Shown one piece after another: positions 36,780 through 46,361 of a stretch of DNA of 64,000 nucleotides (position 1 is its first letter; each line of letters starts with the position of its first letter). Under the pieces are notes generated by a model, which searched no databases, was not told where the DNA came from, and saw only the letters and a program-made list of their open reading frames with translations. This DNA is from Neorhodopirellula lusitana (lineage in GTDB: Bacteria > Planctomycetota > Planctomycetia > Pirellulales > Pirellulaceae): contig NZ_FXUG01000007.1 in assembly GCF_900182915.1 (NCBI RefSeq), forward strand, positions 330,124 through 394,123. The letters run 5' to 3'. The position numbers and the translations under genes were made by a program.

Positions 36780-39052
36780 GGCGAGACAGTGTCCAACTTG
36801 AACCGCCTCCCCGGCTGATCCGCCCCTCACGTCGCGGGCCGTTGTATGTAAGTGCGTTGTTGGTTTTCACGATCGGCTTGATCATCGTGTTCAACACATC
36901 GCTGGCCCCGCATGTCGTCAAACCAGGACCACTGACGACACCCCATGCACAGATCCTGGAAGGCACCCTCACCCAAGACCGCTGTTCCGCTTGCCACGCG
37001 AATGTATCAGCGAGCGGATGGTCAGCGATTCGTGATTCAGGACACGCGAACGAATCCCTAGCCAAACTCGACACGATAGAAGACCCGACCGGCACCGCCC
37101 CCACGATGACCGATCGCTGCGTTGCCTGTCACCATCGCCGCATCGCGCCGTCGCTTGCCCGCTCGGCCCACAACCTTTCCAGTGATGACCGTCTGCGTTT
37201 AACGCAACGTCTGCATCGCACCGGCCCTGAATCAAACAACGTTCGCACCGTATCGACCGGTGTGAGTCAAACGACCACACAACCAAGCAACTCAGCATCA
37301 GACTGGCTAAGTGCTTGGCGAATTCCCGACGCCGCTGTATCGCAAGACGACGTGGCATGCGCGGTCTGCCACCGTGAACACCACGGCGCGATGGCCAACC
37401 TGAGTGACGTGACCGACCAACGTTGCCAAACCTGTCACACGCGCCAGTTCGGATCCTTCGCCACCTCACACCCACCTTTCGAAGACTACCCGCCACAGGC
37501 AACCCGCACGATCGCGTTCGACCACGCCAAACACGCCAACGTCCACTTCCCGAAAACGGCTGAATCACAAGACCAGCTTCAACACGCGAACTCGGACCAC
37601 GCGACCTCGGACCACACATTTTCAGACCACGCCACCTTCGACTGTCGGTCTTGCCACGCTGTTGACATGACATCGCCGATCGCCCTCAGCGATCCGATCA
37701 TCAGCACACTTCCCTTCGAAGTAGCCTGTGCATCCTGCCATGATGAAAGCCTCCAAGTACAGCTCGCGACCGGCCCGGCCTTGATTGCTTTGCCGACGCT
37801 ACCACGCGAAGTCGCGATTGAAACCGACGGTTGGCCCGAAGACGCCACCGGTTCACCCGACGGCGAACTATCCGCTTGGATGCGTCTCTTGTTAGCCGGA
37901 CAATCCCCTGAACTCGACCTGGAAGGAATGACGTTCATAGGACGAGTCGATTGGGATTCGCCCGCACGTCAACAGCAAGCCATCCAGATTGGAAACGCCA
38001 TTCGCAAGCTAGCGATCGACCTGTCCACCGAGGGCCAAACCCACCTGAAACAACTGGCGATCCAAGCCGGTGCCGATGAAGCCGCCGCATCCACCTTGGC
38101 TCGCTCCTTTCAACCCCAACTGCTCCGCGACGCTGTATCGAAATGGTTTGGCGACAACCCAGCCAAGCCGCTCGATCGCTTCAGCGAACGCGGAACGTCA
38201 ACACCTAACCGCAACCCTGGAACGCCAGCGAAACTGGCGGCGTTCGGCGACGATGACCTGCTGACGGATTGGTCCCAAGAACCCGATCCGCTAGCACTGC
38301 CCACTCAAACAACCGACGACGTCCTGTTTAACAGCGGCAACGCAAACCAAGACTCAGCCGCCTGGAAGAGCGATCTTGAGCGTCGATTCGATGCTGCTCG
38401 CACGCAAACACTCGGCGGTTGGTACCGCGACGATCTCACCATGTCACTGCGATACCGGGGCACCGGGCACAGCGACGCGGTGATCCGAACCCTGATCGAC
38501 ATCTCCAGCCAACTCGGTGTCGATGTCAGCCAAGAAGCCTCGGTCGCTTCCTGCCAAGAGTGCCACCAATCCGGTCGCTGGAACGCTGCCCCCGCCGACA
38601 CGCTACGGGATCGCTTGACCAAGTTCACCCACCGTCCGCACCTTGACGTTCAAGGGCTACAGAATTGCCAACATTGCCATCAACTTCTGGACGGTGAAGG
38701 CACCGGCGGCAATAACGACAGGCAAAATGATCCGAACTCGCCAAATCAAGCAAACACGGACGGAGCCTCCATCGCCTCTTTAATGTCAGCTCCCGTGATG
38801 CCAGCGACCGTGGTGCCAACCCCTATGATGCCAGAGACCGTGGTACCGGCGATCGATGCCCCGTTCGGAATCTTCGATCGCGTGCTGTCCAAGCCAGAAC
38901 CTTTGGCGGCAACCGACAGCGACTTCCGCACCAGCGACTTCAAGCCGATCACCAAACAGAACTGCGCCGCCTGCCACACGTCATCCGCCGCTGGCGACCG
39001 CTGCACCACCTGCCACCGCTACCACGTCGGTGATCCCGAACAGCTTCCCTGA
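36776..39052 (+). CDS. Membrane-anchored decaheme cytochrome c
   Basis: The 758-aa protein has an N-terminal anchor helix near residues 24-42 and ten CxxCH heme sites: CSACH (70), CVACH (115), CAVCH, CQTCH, CRSCH, CASCH, CQECH, CQHCH, CAACH and CTTCH near the C-terminus. The spacing is uneven, with six hemes in the first half and four in the last 200 residues, and a heme-free stretch between. Additional histidines can be axial ligands. It should lie outside the inner membrane as the terminal carrier of the three-gene redox module. Short internal repeats occur (SDHATSDHTFSDHATFD and MPxTVVP). Confidence 0.9.
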   Translation: MRRDSVQLEPPPRLIRPSRRGPLYVSALLVFTIGLIIVFNTSLAPHVVKPGPLTTPHAQILEGTLTQDRCSACHANVSASGWSAIRDSGHANESLAKLDTIEDPTGTAPTMTDRCVACHHRRIAPSLARSAHNLSSDDRLRLTQRLHRTGPESNNVRTVSTGVSQTTTQPSNSASDWLSAWRIPDAAVSQDDVACAVCHREHHGAMANLSDVTDQRCQTCHTRQFGSFATSHPPFEDYPPQATRTIAFDHAKHANVHFPKTAESQDQLQHANSDHATSDHTFSDHATFDCRSCHAVDMTSPIALSDPIISTLPFEVACASCHDESLQVQLATGPALIALPTLPREVAIETDGWPEDATGSPDGELSAWMRLLLAGQSPELDLEGMTFIGRVDWDSPARQQQAIQIGNAIRKLAIDLSTEGQTHLKQLAIQAGADEAAASTLARSFQPQLLRDAVSKWFGDNPAKPLDRFSERGTSTPNRNPGTPAKLAAFGDDDLLTDWSQEPDPLALPTQTTDDVLFNSGNANQDSAAWKSDLERRFDAARTQTLGGWYRDDLTMSLRYRGTGHSDAVIRTLIDISSQLGVDVSQEASVASCQECHQSGRWNAAPADTLRDRLTKFTHRPHLDVQGLQNCQHCHQLLDGEGTGGNNDRQNDPNSPNQANTDGASIASLMSAPVMPATVVPTPMMPETVVPAIDAPFGIFDRVLSKPEPLAATDSDFRTSDFKPITKQNCAACHTSSAAGDRCTTCHRYHVGDPEQLP

Positions 39053-39217
39053 TACAGCAGCCTCAACTTCCACATGAACGCACGCGGCTAACCGTGATCG
39101 CCGCAGTCCGTCGCAACGGATTCGGTATCGCGTTTTGTCGCTGCAACATGCTATCAAACCAACTCATGCGCATTCATTTGTAATGCGTCCCTTCATCGTC
39201 GATACAGGAACGCCCTC

Positions 39218-39682
39218 ATGTCGTCCGTAAGCCAGACGTCCAGCACTGCCGCTGCCACCAATTTCTCGTCGGCTGAATTGTCAGGCCAACTATCAACGAC
39301 CGGCACCAACGACGGCTACAACTCGCTTGGCACGGATGACTTCCTCGCGTTGCTAGTCCAGGAATTGCAAAACCAAGACCCGTTGAACCCGATGGACAAC
39401 GCTGACATGGTTGCCCAGATCGGCCAAATCCGAGAAATCGGTGCAACGGACGAACTGACCGGAACGTTGAACAGCCTTTCCAACAACCAACAACTCGTTA
39501 CGGCGAGCGGTTTGATCGGCAAAAACGTCCAAGGGCTCGCTGACGACCAATCCAACGTCGATGGAATCGTCGATCGGGTCACAGTTGAAACGAATGGCGA
39601 AAATGATGTCCGTTCAGTCAAAGTTCACGTAGGTGGGAAGACGATGAATGTAGAGAACATCCGTGAAATTCAGACTGAGTAA
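39218..39682 (+). CDS. flgD: Flagellar hook capping protein FlgD
   Basis: FlgD caps the growing hook so FlgE subunits can assemble. The 154-aa product has the family N-terminal signature FLALLVQELQNQDPLNPMDN, followed by a helix with the MVAQIGQI segment. The C-terminal part is short and only a small beta domain remains, so this is a compact FlgD. It lies 86 bases upstream of flgE, the usual order. The N-terminal 30 residues are Ser/Thr-rich. Confidence 0.92.
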   Translation: MSSVSQTSSTAAATNFSSAELSGQLSTTGTNDGYNSLGTDDFLALLVQELQNQDPLNPMDNADMVAQIGQIREIGATDELTGTLNSLSNNQQLVTASGLIGKNVQGLADDQSNVDGIVDRVTVETNGENDVRSVKVHVGGKTMNVENIREIQTE

Positions 39683-39768
39683 ACATTGCCGGTTAGGCAA
39701 TGCCCGGCATCGCCCTACTCAGCTGATTGGATTTCCCCCCGATCCACTGAATACTAGGAACGACGCAA

Positions 39769-42207
39769 ATGGGTTTGCAATCCGCTCTTACGACCGCACT
39801 GACAGGACTGTCAGCGGCCGAAACGCAAATCGACGTCATCGGTAACAACCTGGCCAACTCCCAAACGGTTGGCTTTAAATCGTCCGACGTGGTGTTTGCA
39901 ACACAGTTCCTGCAAACACTCTCGCTCGGTTCGAGCCCATCGGACAACAACGGGGGCACCAACCCTCGGCAAATCGGCCTGGGGGTTCAGGTGGCTGAGA
40001 TCGCGGCCAACCACAACCAGGGCACGATTGAAATCAGCAGCTCCAGCAGTGACTTGGCCATCCAAGGGGACGGCTTCTTCCAGGTCGAAGCCAACAACGG
40101 CGAAACGCTGTACACGCGGAACGGTATCTTCAAGCTTAACAGTGCCGCCGAACTGGTGAACGCGACCGGCCAACGCCTGCTCGGTTACGGTGTTGACGAC
40201 AGCTTCAATGTCCAGTCATCACAACTAACACCGCTCACCATTCCGCTGGGAACCAAGACCGTTGCGAAAGCAACCGAGAACGTTTCCTTCGAAGGCACGC
40301 TGACACCCGAAGGCGAAGTCGCGTCCGCAGCCCAGGTCATCGAGAGCTTGCAACTGGGCGACAACGAAGTGCCGCGACCCGACGCAACAGGCGTGTCCAT
40401 TGTCTCGTCACCCCAATCCGACGTCACCGGAACCACCGTTACCGTTGGCAGCGCCGGAACGTTAAGCGCGGGTGCGTACGAATACCGCGTCGCCCTGGTC
40501 GACACCAGCGGAAATGAAGCCCCGGTATCCAACGACATCTCCGCCTCGGTCGGCCCCAACGGATCCGTCACGCTGGACAACTTGCCGATCGACTCCACCG
40601 GCGGTGACTACCCCACACTCAACATCTATCGTACCAACCCAGGCGGTTCCGACTACTTCCTGCTGGACTCCGCCGCATCGGGCGGTTCCTACGTCGACAC
40701 TGGCGCGGTCGCCCTTTCGTCGACCGAAATGAACGACGAGAACCTGACCGGTAACTACACCTACATGATCACCTACTACAGTTCAGGTGATCCAGAAAGC
40801 CGCCCCAGCGAATTCATCGGCCCCAAGAGTGTTGTCGACGGACGCATCACGCTGGACGACTTCCCCACCCCGCCGACTCCCGGTCCCGGCGATAGCTTCC
40901 CCGCCTACGACGAAATTCGAATCTATCGAAACCTTGCCGGCGATCAAAACAACTTCTACTTGGTCGACACCATCTCCCCGGGCGAGACCTACACCGATTC
41001 ACGCTCCGATGCTGAAATCGCCGACCTGACCGACACGTCCAACCAACTGCTGGACATGGACGGACCTTCGGTCAACAGCAATACCTTGTTAACCAGCGTT
41101 CTGCGACGCGACGGCCTGACCTACGAAAACATCTTCAAGGAAGGCACGCTTTCCTATACCGGGACCAAGGGCGACCGAACCCTGGGAACCAAAGAACTCG
41201 AAATCACCGAAACATCAACCGTTCAAGACCTCTTGGACTTCATCTCGGACGCTTCCGGGATCCAAACGTTCCAGGTCGATTCGACCAACCCCATCCCAGA
41301 TTCCGAAAACAACATCGCCGGCGAAACCGCCGACTTGAAACCCGGTGCCTACATCGTCGACGGCAAGATCCGCATCGTGTCCAACAATGGTGAAGACAAC
41401 GCCGTGGATATCGACTTGGCATCCTTCCGACTGGAAGACGAAGCCGGCGGGATCACGACCCCCAACCTCGCCTTCGGTACCAAACAAGAAGCCGTCGGCC
41501 AAAGTGCGGCGACTGACTTTGTCGTTTACGACTCACTCGGTGTGCCCATCAACGTACGCGTCACCGCGACGCTGGAAAGTCGCTCGGATGAAGCCACCAT
41601 CTATCGCTGGTACGCCGATAGCCCTGACAACTCCGTGCCCGGCAACGAAGACATCGCCGTCGGCACCGGCCTGATTCAGTTCGACGGCAACGGTAACTTT
41701 GTCACGTCAACCAACGACACCATTTCGATCAACCGACTCGGCGTTCCCAGTGTCACGCCGATGCAGTTCGACATGGACTTCTCACTGGTATCCGGTCTGG
41801 CTACCGAAGAAGCCAGCTTGGCCGCAACGCAGCAAGACGGTAGTGAGCCTGGCGTTCTGAACAGTTTCATCGTCGGCGAAGACGGAACGATCCGCGGTGT
41901 GTTCAGCAACGGTATCTCTCGCGACCTCGGACAGTTGCAGCTTGCTCGATTTGCCAACCCCGAAGGCCTCGAAGCTCGCGGTTTGAATCTGTATGCCGAA
42001 GGCGTCAACACCGGCCTTCCCGTCACCGGCCAGCCTGGTGAAAACGGAATCGGTACCGTCATCGGTGGTGCTTTGGAACTGTCCAACACCGACATCGGTA
42101 GCGACTTGGTGGAACTGGTCCTGGCCAGTACCCAGTACCGAGGAAACAGCCGGGTGATCACGACCGCCCAGCAATTGATCGACGAGTTGCTCAACCTAAG
42201 TCGATAA
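39769..42207 (+). CDS. flgE: Flagellar hook protein FlgE
   Basis: The 812-aa product has hook/rod-family ends: MGLQSALTTALTGLSAAET with the NNLANSQTVGFK signature at the N-terminus, and the helix with SNTDIGSDLVELV and STQYRGNSRVITT at the C-terminus. The GDGFFQVE motif is present. It is about twice the length of E. coli FlgE. The extra mass lies near residues 225-430 and holds two similar beta-rich units, each ending in an IYR...DSF or IYR...YLVDT pattern. These should form an outer decoration of the hook. It is paired with flgD. Confidence 0.93.
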   Translation: MGLQSALTTALTGLSAAETQIDVIGNNLANSQTVGFKSSDVVFATQFLQTLSLGSSPSDNNGGTNPRQIGLGVQVAEIAANHNQGTIEISSSSSDLAIQGDGFFQVEANNGETLYTRNGIFKLNSAAELVNATGQRLLGYGVDDSFNVQSSQLTPLTIPLGTKTVAKATENVSFEGTLTPEGEVASAAQVIESLQLGDNEVPRPDATGVSIVSSPQSDVTGTTVTVGSAGTLSAGAYEYRVALVDTSGNEAPVSNDISASVGPNGSVTLDNLPIDSTGGDYPTLNIYRTNPGGSDYFLLDSAASGGSYVDTGAVALSSTEMNDENLTGNYTYMITYYSSGDPESRPSEFIGPKSVVDGRITLDDFPTPPTPGPGDSFPAYDEIRIYRNLAGDQNNFYLVDTISPGETYTDSRSDAEIADLTDTSNQLLDMDGPSVNSNTLLTSVLRRDGLTYENIFKEGTLSYTGTKGDRTLGTKELEITETSTVQDLLDFISDASGIQTFQVDSTNPIPDSENNIAGETADLKPGAYIVDGKIRIVSNNGEDNAVDIDLASFRLEDEAGGITTPNLAFGTKQEAVGQSAATDFVVYDSLGVPINVRVTATLESRSDEATIYRWYADSPDNSVPGNEDIAVGTGLIQFDGNGNFVTSTNDTISINRLGVPSVTPMQFDMDFSLVSGLATEEASLAATQQDGSEPGVLNSFIVGEDGTIRGVFSNGISRDLGQLQLARFANPEGLEARGLNLYAEGVNTGLPVTGQPGENGIGTVIGGALELSNTDIGSDLVELVLASTQYRGNSRVITTAQQLIDELLNLSR

Positions 42208-42306
42208 CGGGCGGGTAAAACACGGCGAAGTGCATTAAGCTATTCGGCCCGTCAGCGAACCTATTGCTGGCCGGCTTTCTTCGCTTTCACTACTGCTGAA
42301 TCCCAC

Positions 42307-43455
42307 GTGCCATCCTCCAGCTCGCCATCGCCCGACTCCGTACCCGCGGCGCGCTCGCCTGAAACAACGGGCGAGCTTCCCAATGCAGTTGGCGATTCTG
42401 CACATGGCAGTGCGGCACTGGGGAGTACATCAAGTGATGGCACAGCACGTGGGGACACTGCACGTGGGGACACAACTCGTGGGGACATTGGGCGTCCGAT
42501 CGCCTGGATGGCATTGGTCGGATTCTCTTTAGCCGCCTTCATGCTGCTCGTCCCACTGCCACTGAAGAGCCGTATCGGCTCGGCAATCGGCGACCTCGCC
42601 CACGCTCCCATGTTCGGCGGGATCTTCATCGCGATCTTGCTTTTGTGGCATCGCGTTTCACCGTTGGATCAGTTTGGGCGAGCCTGGCTCGGGCGTATTG
42701 CCCTGGTCACACTTTGCGTTTTCATTCTCGGCATTCTGGTCGAGTTGGCGCAAACGTTGACCGGACGCAAAGCAGCCTCTCACGACGTCGTCGCCAACGG
42801 CCTCGGGATCCTTGCCGCCGGCATGCTCTGCATTGCGGTACTGAACTACCGCTATCAACCCCGACGAATTTGGCTCAGCGGACTCGCCGCGTTATTGGCA
42901 ATCGGCCTGGTCGGGATAGCTCTGACTAGACCCGTCCGAATCATTTGGGACGTCTTGTCCGTGCACCGCGCATACCCGTCAATCAGTTCCTTTGAACGAG
43001 ACTGGGAAATGACCCGCTGGCACTTCGATGATTGCGGTGGCCAGATCGTTTCAACACATGCGACCGATGGATCTCACGCCATGCGATGGTCCGTCAGGGC
43101 GACCGAACACCCCGCCGCGACTCTAGTGGAAACGGTCACCGATTGGTCAGATGCCCAGTCATTCGAAGTCGACGTCACGCTGGCCCCCACCTACCCCGGC
43201 ATCGGCGGACTTTACGTCAAAGTGATCGACCACGACCACGCCGATTATCACGAAGACGTTTGCCGCAAACAGTTCCTGTTAACACCCGGCAAGACCCAGC
43301 ACTTGGTGATTTCTCGTGAAGAGATCATCAATGGACCGGACACGCGAAAGCTGGATCTCAGCAATGTCAAATTAGTCAGCCTGATGCTGTACCGCCCCGA
43401 GGTTCCGACCTGGATCGACGTCGACAACCTGCGCGTCACAACAGACCAGCGATAG
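42307..43455 (+). CDS. VanZ-like membrane protein with C-terminal carbohydrate-binding-like domain
   Basis: The 382-aa product starts (GTG 42307) with a Ser/Thr-rich segment containing a DNA-level 15-bp repeat (42446-42490, read as ARGDT/ARGDT/TRGDI). A VanZ-like membrane region follows, with LKSRIGSAIGDLAHAPMFGG and ILVELAQTLTGRKAASHDVV. The C-terminal 180 residues, after a helix near 205, resemble a beta-sandwich carbohydrate-binding domain. VanZ-like proteins are widespread and mostly uncharacterised; an envelope role is an inference. It follows flgE by 100 bases on the same strand. Confidence 0.75.
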   Translation: MPSSSSPSPDSVPAARSPETTGELPNAVGDSAHGSAALGSTSSDGTARGDTARGDTTRGDIGRPIAWMALVGFSLAAFMLLVPLPLKSRIGSAIGDLAHAPMFGGIFIAILLLWHRVSPLDQFGRAWLGRIALVTLCVFILGILVELAQTLTGRKAASHDVVANGLGILAAGMLCIAVLNYRYQPRRIWLSGLAALLAIGLVGIALTRPVRIIWDVLSVHRAYPSISSFERDWEMTRWHFDDCGGQIVSTHATDGSHAMRWSVRATEHPAATLVETVTDWSDAQSFEVDVTLAPTYPGIGGLYVKVIDHDHADYHEDVCRKQFLLTPGKTQHLVISREEIINGPDTRKLDLSNVKLVSLMLYRPEVPTWIDVDNLRVTTDQR

Positions 43456-43767
43456 CGGCTCGGGAGTCAGCCGCGTTGCCAAACGCAAACCCGTCCCGGC
43501 CGCCACCACCGCCAAACCATCCCAATCACACTCGGTACGGCGCCACCGGTCCACAGACATCTCCCCGCTCCCCCCCCGCTCCCCCCCGCCTAATCCCTGC
43601 CTACTCCCTTCCCAAGCCCGGTTCAACTTAGGGGGTGCATCTCGGTCGTAGGACTGATAACAGTGAGCGAATTTGGGGCCCAGCGGACGGCAGTTTGCCA
43701 GAAATTACCGGCAGCGGTACACTCCCGCCATGATTCAATCAGTCGCCCATAGAATGAGAACGGACGT
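43456..43767. other. Intergenic region with C-rich tracts
   Basis: This 312-base gap contains two adjacent C-rich tracts (43568-43588, GCTC followed by runs of seven to eight C). No gene, hairpin or promoter was identified. Confidence 0.4.
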
Positions 43768-44277
43768 ATGAGTTTTGGTTCCGACGTGGAAACCCCTTAC
43801 GAGACCATGAGGGGGCGTGAATTTCCCGCAATTCGCCAATTCACCATTTTTCTGGAGAATCGCGTCGGTCAACTGCTTGAAGTCGTTCGCCGTTTTGAAG
43901 GCACCGGCATCCGAATAGTGGCCCTTTCAATCAACGATGCTGCTGAATGCGCGTTTGTGCGATTTTTGATCAGTGACGCTGATCGTGGCCGAGAAATCCT
44001 CGAACGCTCCGGTCTGGCAATCATCGAAACCGATCTCATCGGCGTCGAGCTCCCCGAGGGACCGCAACCGCTGCTGCGAGTTTGCACCGCATTGTTGCAA
44101 GCCGAACTGAACATCATCCAGGCCTATCCGCTGATCGTTCGCCCGCATGGCAAAGCCGCTGTCGCCATCATGGTTGAAGGAATCGACATGGCCATGAAGA
44201 CGCTCAACGACAAAGGATTCCGGATCATCACCGAAGCGGATCTGGCCGACGACGACGTCCACGGCGACCCGCTCTAA
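43768..44277 (+). CDS. Double ACT-domain protein
   Basis: The 169-aa product appears to consist of two ACT-like domains: residues about 20-80 (AIRQFTIFLENRVGQLLEVV, the classic first strand and helix) and 95-160 (LRVCTALLQAELNIIQAYPL). ACT domains bind amino acids or other small ligands and regulate enzymes. No catalytic domain is attached and no biosynthetic gene is adjacent. It could be a stand-alone regulator of an amino-acid enzyme such as acetolactate synthase. It starts at ATG 43768. Confidence 0.8.
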   Translation: MSFGSDVETPYETMRGREFPAIRQFTIFLENRVGQLLEVVRRFEGTGIRIVALSINDAAECAFVRFLISDADRGREILERSGLAIIETDLIGVELPEGPQPLLRVCTALLQAELNIIQAYPLIVRPHGKAAVAIMVEGIDMAMKTLNDKGFRIITEADLADDDVHGDPL

Positions 44278-44558
44278 ACCGGCATACGACCATCTGCGTC
44301 GACTCGCTCGATGCGTCTCGACAACTTCGATAACGCCGCTGCCTCGATGCAAGACGCGACATCGAAGCCTCCTCTTACAAGCTTGCAACTCGCATCAACT
44401 TGCGAGCGTCAACGTGAGTCCTCAAGCGACTTGAGCCCTCCCGCATAAGCTTAAACAACGCCCGCCAAACTTCGATTCGAAACAGCCCCGGGTTGTCGCC
44501 TCGCTACTTTTCAACTGACACCGCTCATCTCTACCGCGATCACTAGTCCGCCCTCACC

Positions 44559-45644
44559 ATGACTGATTTGCCTCCCTACGATTCGTTCTTGTTGGTTTCT
44601 TTCGGTGGCCCGGAAGGCCCCGAAGACGTAATGCCGTTTCTCGAAAATGTACTGCGTGGCAAGAACGTGCCTCGCGAGCGAATGCTGGAGGTTGCCGAAC
44701 ACTACAAACACTTCGGCGGCGTCAGTCCCATCAATCAACATAATCGCGATTTGATGACGGCCATCAAACAAGACTTCGCAAAGGAAGGCATCGAGCTTCC
44801 TATCTATTGGGGCAACCGAAACTGGAAGCCTTATTTCGCGGAGACATTGGCGCAAATGAAGGCCGATGGTTGCAAGCGAACACTGGCGTTCTTCACCAGC
44901 ACGTTCAGCAGCTACAGCGGCTGCCGACAATATCGCGAGAACATCATCGAAGCACGCGAGCAAGTCGGCGAAGACGCACCGGTCGTCGACAAGTTGCGTA
45001 TGGGTTTCAATCACCCCGGCTTCATCGGTGCGATGTCGGAAAGTGTTCAACAAGCAGCTCAATCAATCGACAAGTCCGTCGAAGACACGCACGTGCTGTT
45101 CACCGCTCACAGCATCCCGATGGGGATGGCGGATAACTGCGAGTACGAAAAGCAACTGCGTGAAGCGTGCTGGCTAGTCGCGGAAATGGCGGGCGTGTCG
45201 TCCTACGATCTGGTTTACCAAAGTCGCAGCGGCCCTCCATCCCAACCGTGGTTGGAACCCGACGTCCTGGATTGGATTGCAGAGACAGACGACAAATCGA
45301 AACTGGAATCGCTTGTCATCCTGCCAATCGGTTTCGTCAGCGATCACATGGAAGTCATGTTCGACCTGGACGAAGAAGCCGCCGACCTGTGCCTGGATCG
45401 CGGCATTAAAATGGCCCGAGCCGCCTCCGCCGGAACCCACCCCAGTTTCGTCAGCATGATTTCGGACCTGGTCAAGGAACGCCTCGGCCTCAAAACGGAT
45501 CGAGCCGCCCTGGGTGACCTCGGCCCCTGGCACGACGTGTGCCCCCAGGATTGCTGCCTATACACACCACGACGTCCAACGGGACCACCATCCGGCAAAC
45601 ATCCCGTGGGCCAACACCCAACCGGTCAACGCCCGTCCAACTAG
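44559..45644 (+). CDS. hemH: Ferrochelatase
   Basis: HemH inserts ferrous iron into a porphyrin in heme synthesis. The 361-aa product shows LLVSFGGPEGPEDV at the start, the RYRENI-type segment in SGCRQYRENI, the catalytic histidine in FTAHSIPMGM, YQSRSGPPSQPWLEP, and the metal-site glutamate in SDHMEVMFDLD. The cysteines of VCPQDCCLY near the C-terminus, with the earlier SGC, could hold the [2Fe-2S] cluster seen in some ferrochelatases. A His/Gly/Pro-rich tail follows. Neighbours are unrelated to heme synthesis. Confidence 0.92.
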   Translation: MTDLPPYDSFLLVSFGGPEGPEDVMPFLENVLRGKNVPRERMLEVAEHYKHFGGVSPINQHNRDLMTAIKQDFAKEGIELPIYWGNRNWKPYFAETLAQMKADGCKRTLAFFTSTFSSYSGCRQYRENIIEAREQVGEDAPVVDKLRMGFNHPGFIGAMSESVQQAAQSIDKSVEDTHVLFTAHSIPMGMADNCEYEKQLREACWLVAEMAGVSSYDLVYQSRSGPPSQPWLEPDVLDWIAETDDKSKLESLVILPIGFVSDHMEVMFDLDEEAADLCLDRGIKMARAASAGTHPSFVSMISDLVKERLGLKTDRAALGDLGPWHDVCPQDCCLYTPRRPTGPPSGKHPVGQHPTGQRPSN

Positions 45645-45994
45645 TAGCCGACCAACTAACAGACTGTTGATTTTCGATTGCAGTAGGCACTGGCCCTGTG
45701 CCGTTCCGCTAAAAGCGTTTCTGCTACTTGCAATGCGATTTTCAACAAGCGGCTATTGCTTCGTCGCAGTAGTATCGTCTGCTTAGCCGTTTTGGCGCAG
45801 GCTACGGGTTCACCGCAATACCCGAGCCCTTCGCCAAAAAGCTCAAAACCAGCAAACCTAAGTTCAAATTTTGACATCGCACTAGAACCAGCAACCGACT
45901 GGCCAGCAAGCGCCAAGTCGCTAAACTTGGGTTCTGCCCACACCGCGATCCATTTCCCGCGAAAACCGCCACTTCCCTACCGAACTGACTACCG
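45645..45994. other. Intergenic region with MITE-like repeat
   Basis: This 350-base gap between hemH and the Dabb gene holds one MITE-like element (45665-45747). The remainder shows no recognisable gene. Confidence 0.5.
45665..45747. repeat. MITE-like dispersed repeat, copy 1
   Basis: This 83-bp element has imperfect terminal inverted repeats: TGTTGATTTTCGATTGCA at the left and, on the other strand, TGTTGAAAATCGCATTGCA at the right. Its core carries GGCACTGGCCCTGTGCC, an imperfect palindrome, followed by GTTCCGCTAAAAGCG. Related copies lie at 56173-56334 and 57954-58086. Confidence 0.78.
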
Positions 45995-46306
45995 ATGCCA
46001 CGACTAGCCCACCAAGTTTTCTTCACACTCAATGAACGCGACGAAGCCTCGGTGGATGCACTGGTCGCCGCCTGCCAAAAATTCTTGACCGGCCACGACG
46101 GTATGGTTGATTTCGCAGTCGGCCGACGGGAACCTAAGTACACCCGCCCCGTCAACGCTGACTATGACGTAGCACTGCACACCGTGTTCGCCGACCAAGC
46201 ATCCCACGATGCTTACCAAACGGCGCCACGCCATTTGGAATTCATTGAATCCAACAAGGCAACCTGGGCTTCGGTCCAGGTTTTCGATAGCAACTTGGCT
46301 GACTGA
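45995..46306 (+). CDS. Dabb (stress-responsive alpha/beta barrel) protein
   Basis: The 103-aa product matches the small dimeric Dabb fold: an N-terminal strand LAHQVFFTL, a helix with [14 protein letters not shown], and the [17 protein letters not shown] segment before the last helix. Members are common in planctomycetes and their substrates are usually unknown. It lies 55 bases upstream of the peroxiredoxin gene on the same strand, which fits a shared stress context but proves nothing. Confidence 0.82.
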   Translation: MPRLAHQVFFTLNERDEASVDALVAACQKFLTGHDGMVDFAVGRREPKYTRPVNADYDVALHTVFADQASHDAYQTAPRHLEFIESNKATWASVQVFDSNLAD

Positions 46307-46361
46307 TTCGAACAGTCATCCTTTCCACTTCCCGTTTTCCAAGACTCGATCGAGATACAAG

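Noticed and set aside
45665..45747. MITE-like copies considered as further attC sites
   Set aside because: They lack the AACC...GGTT boxes and the two unpaired-base pattern and do not flank single genes at regular spacing.
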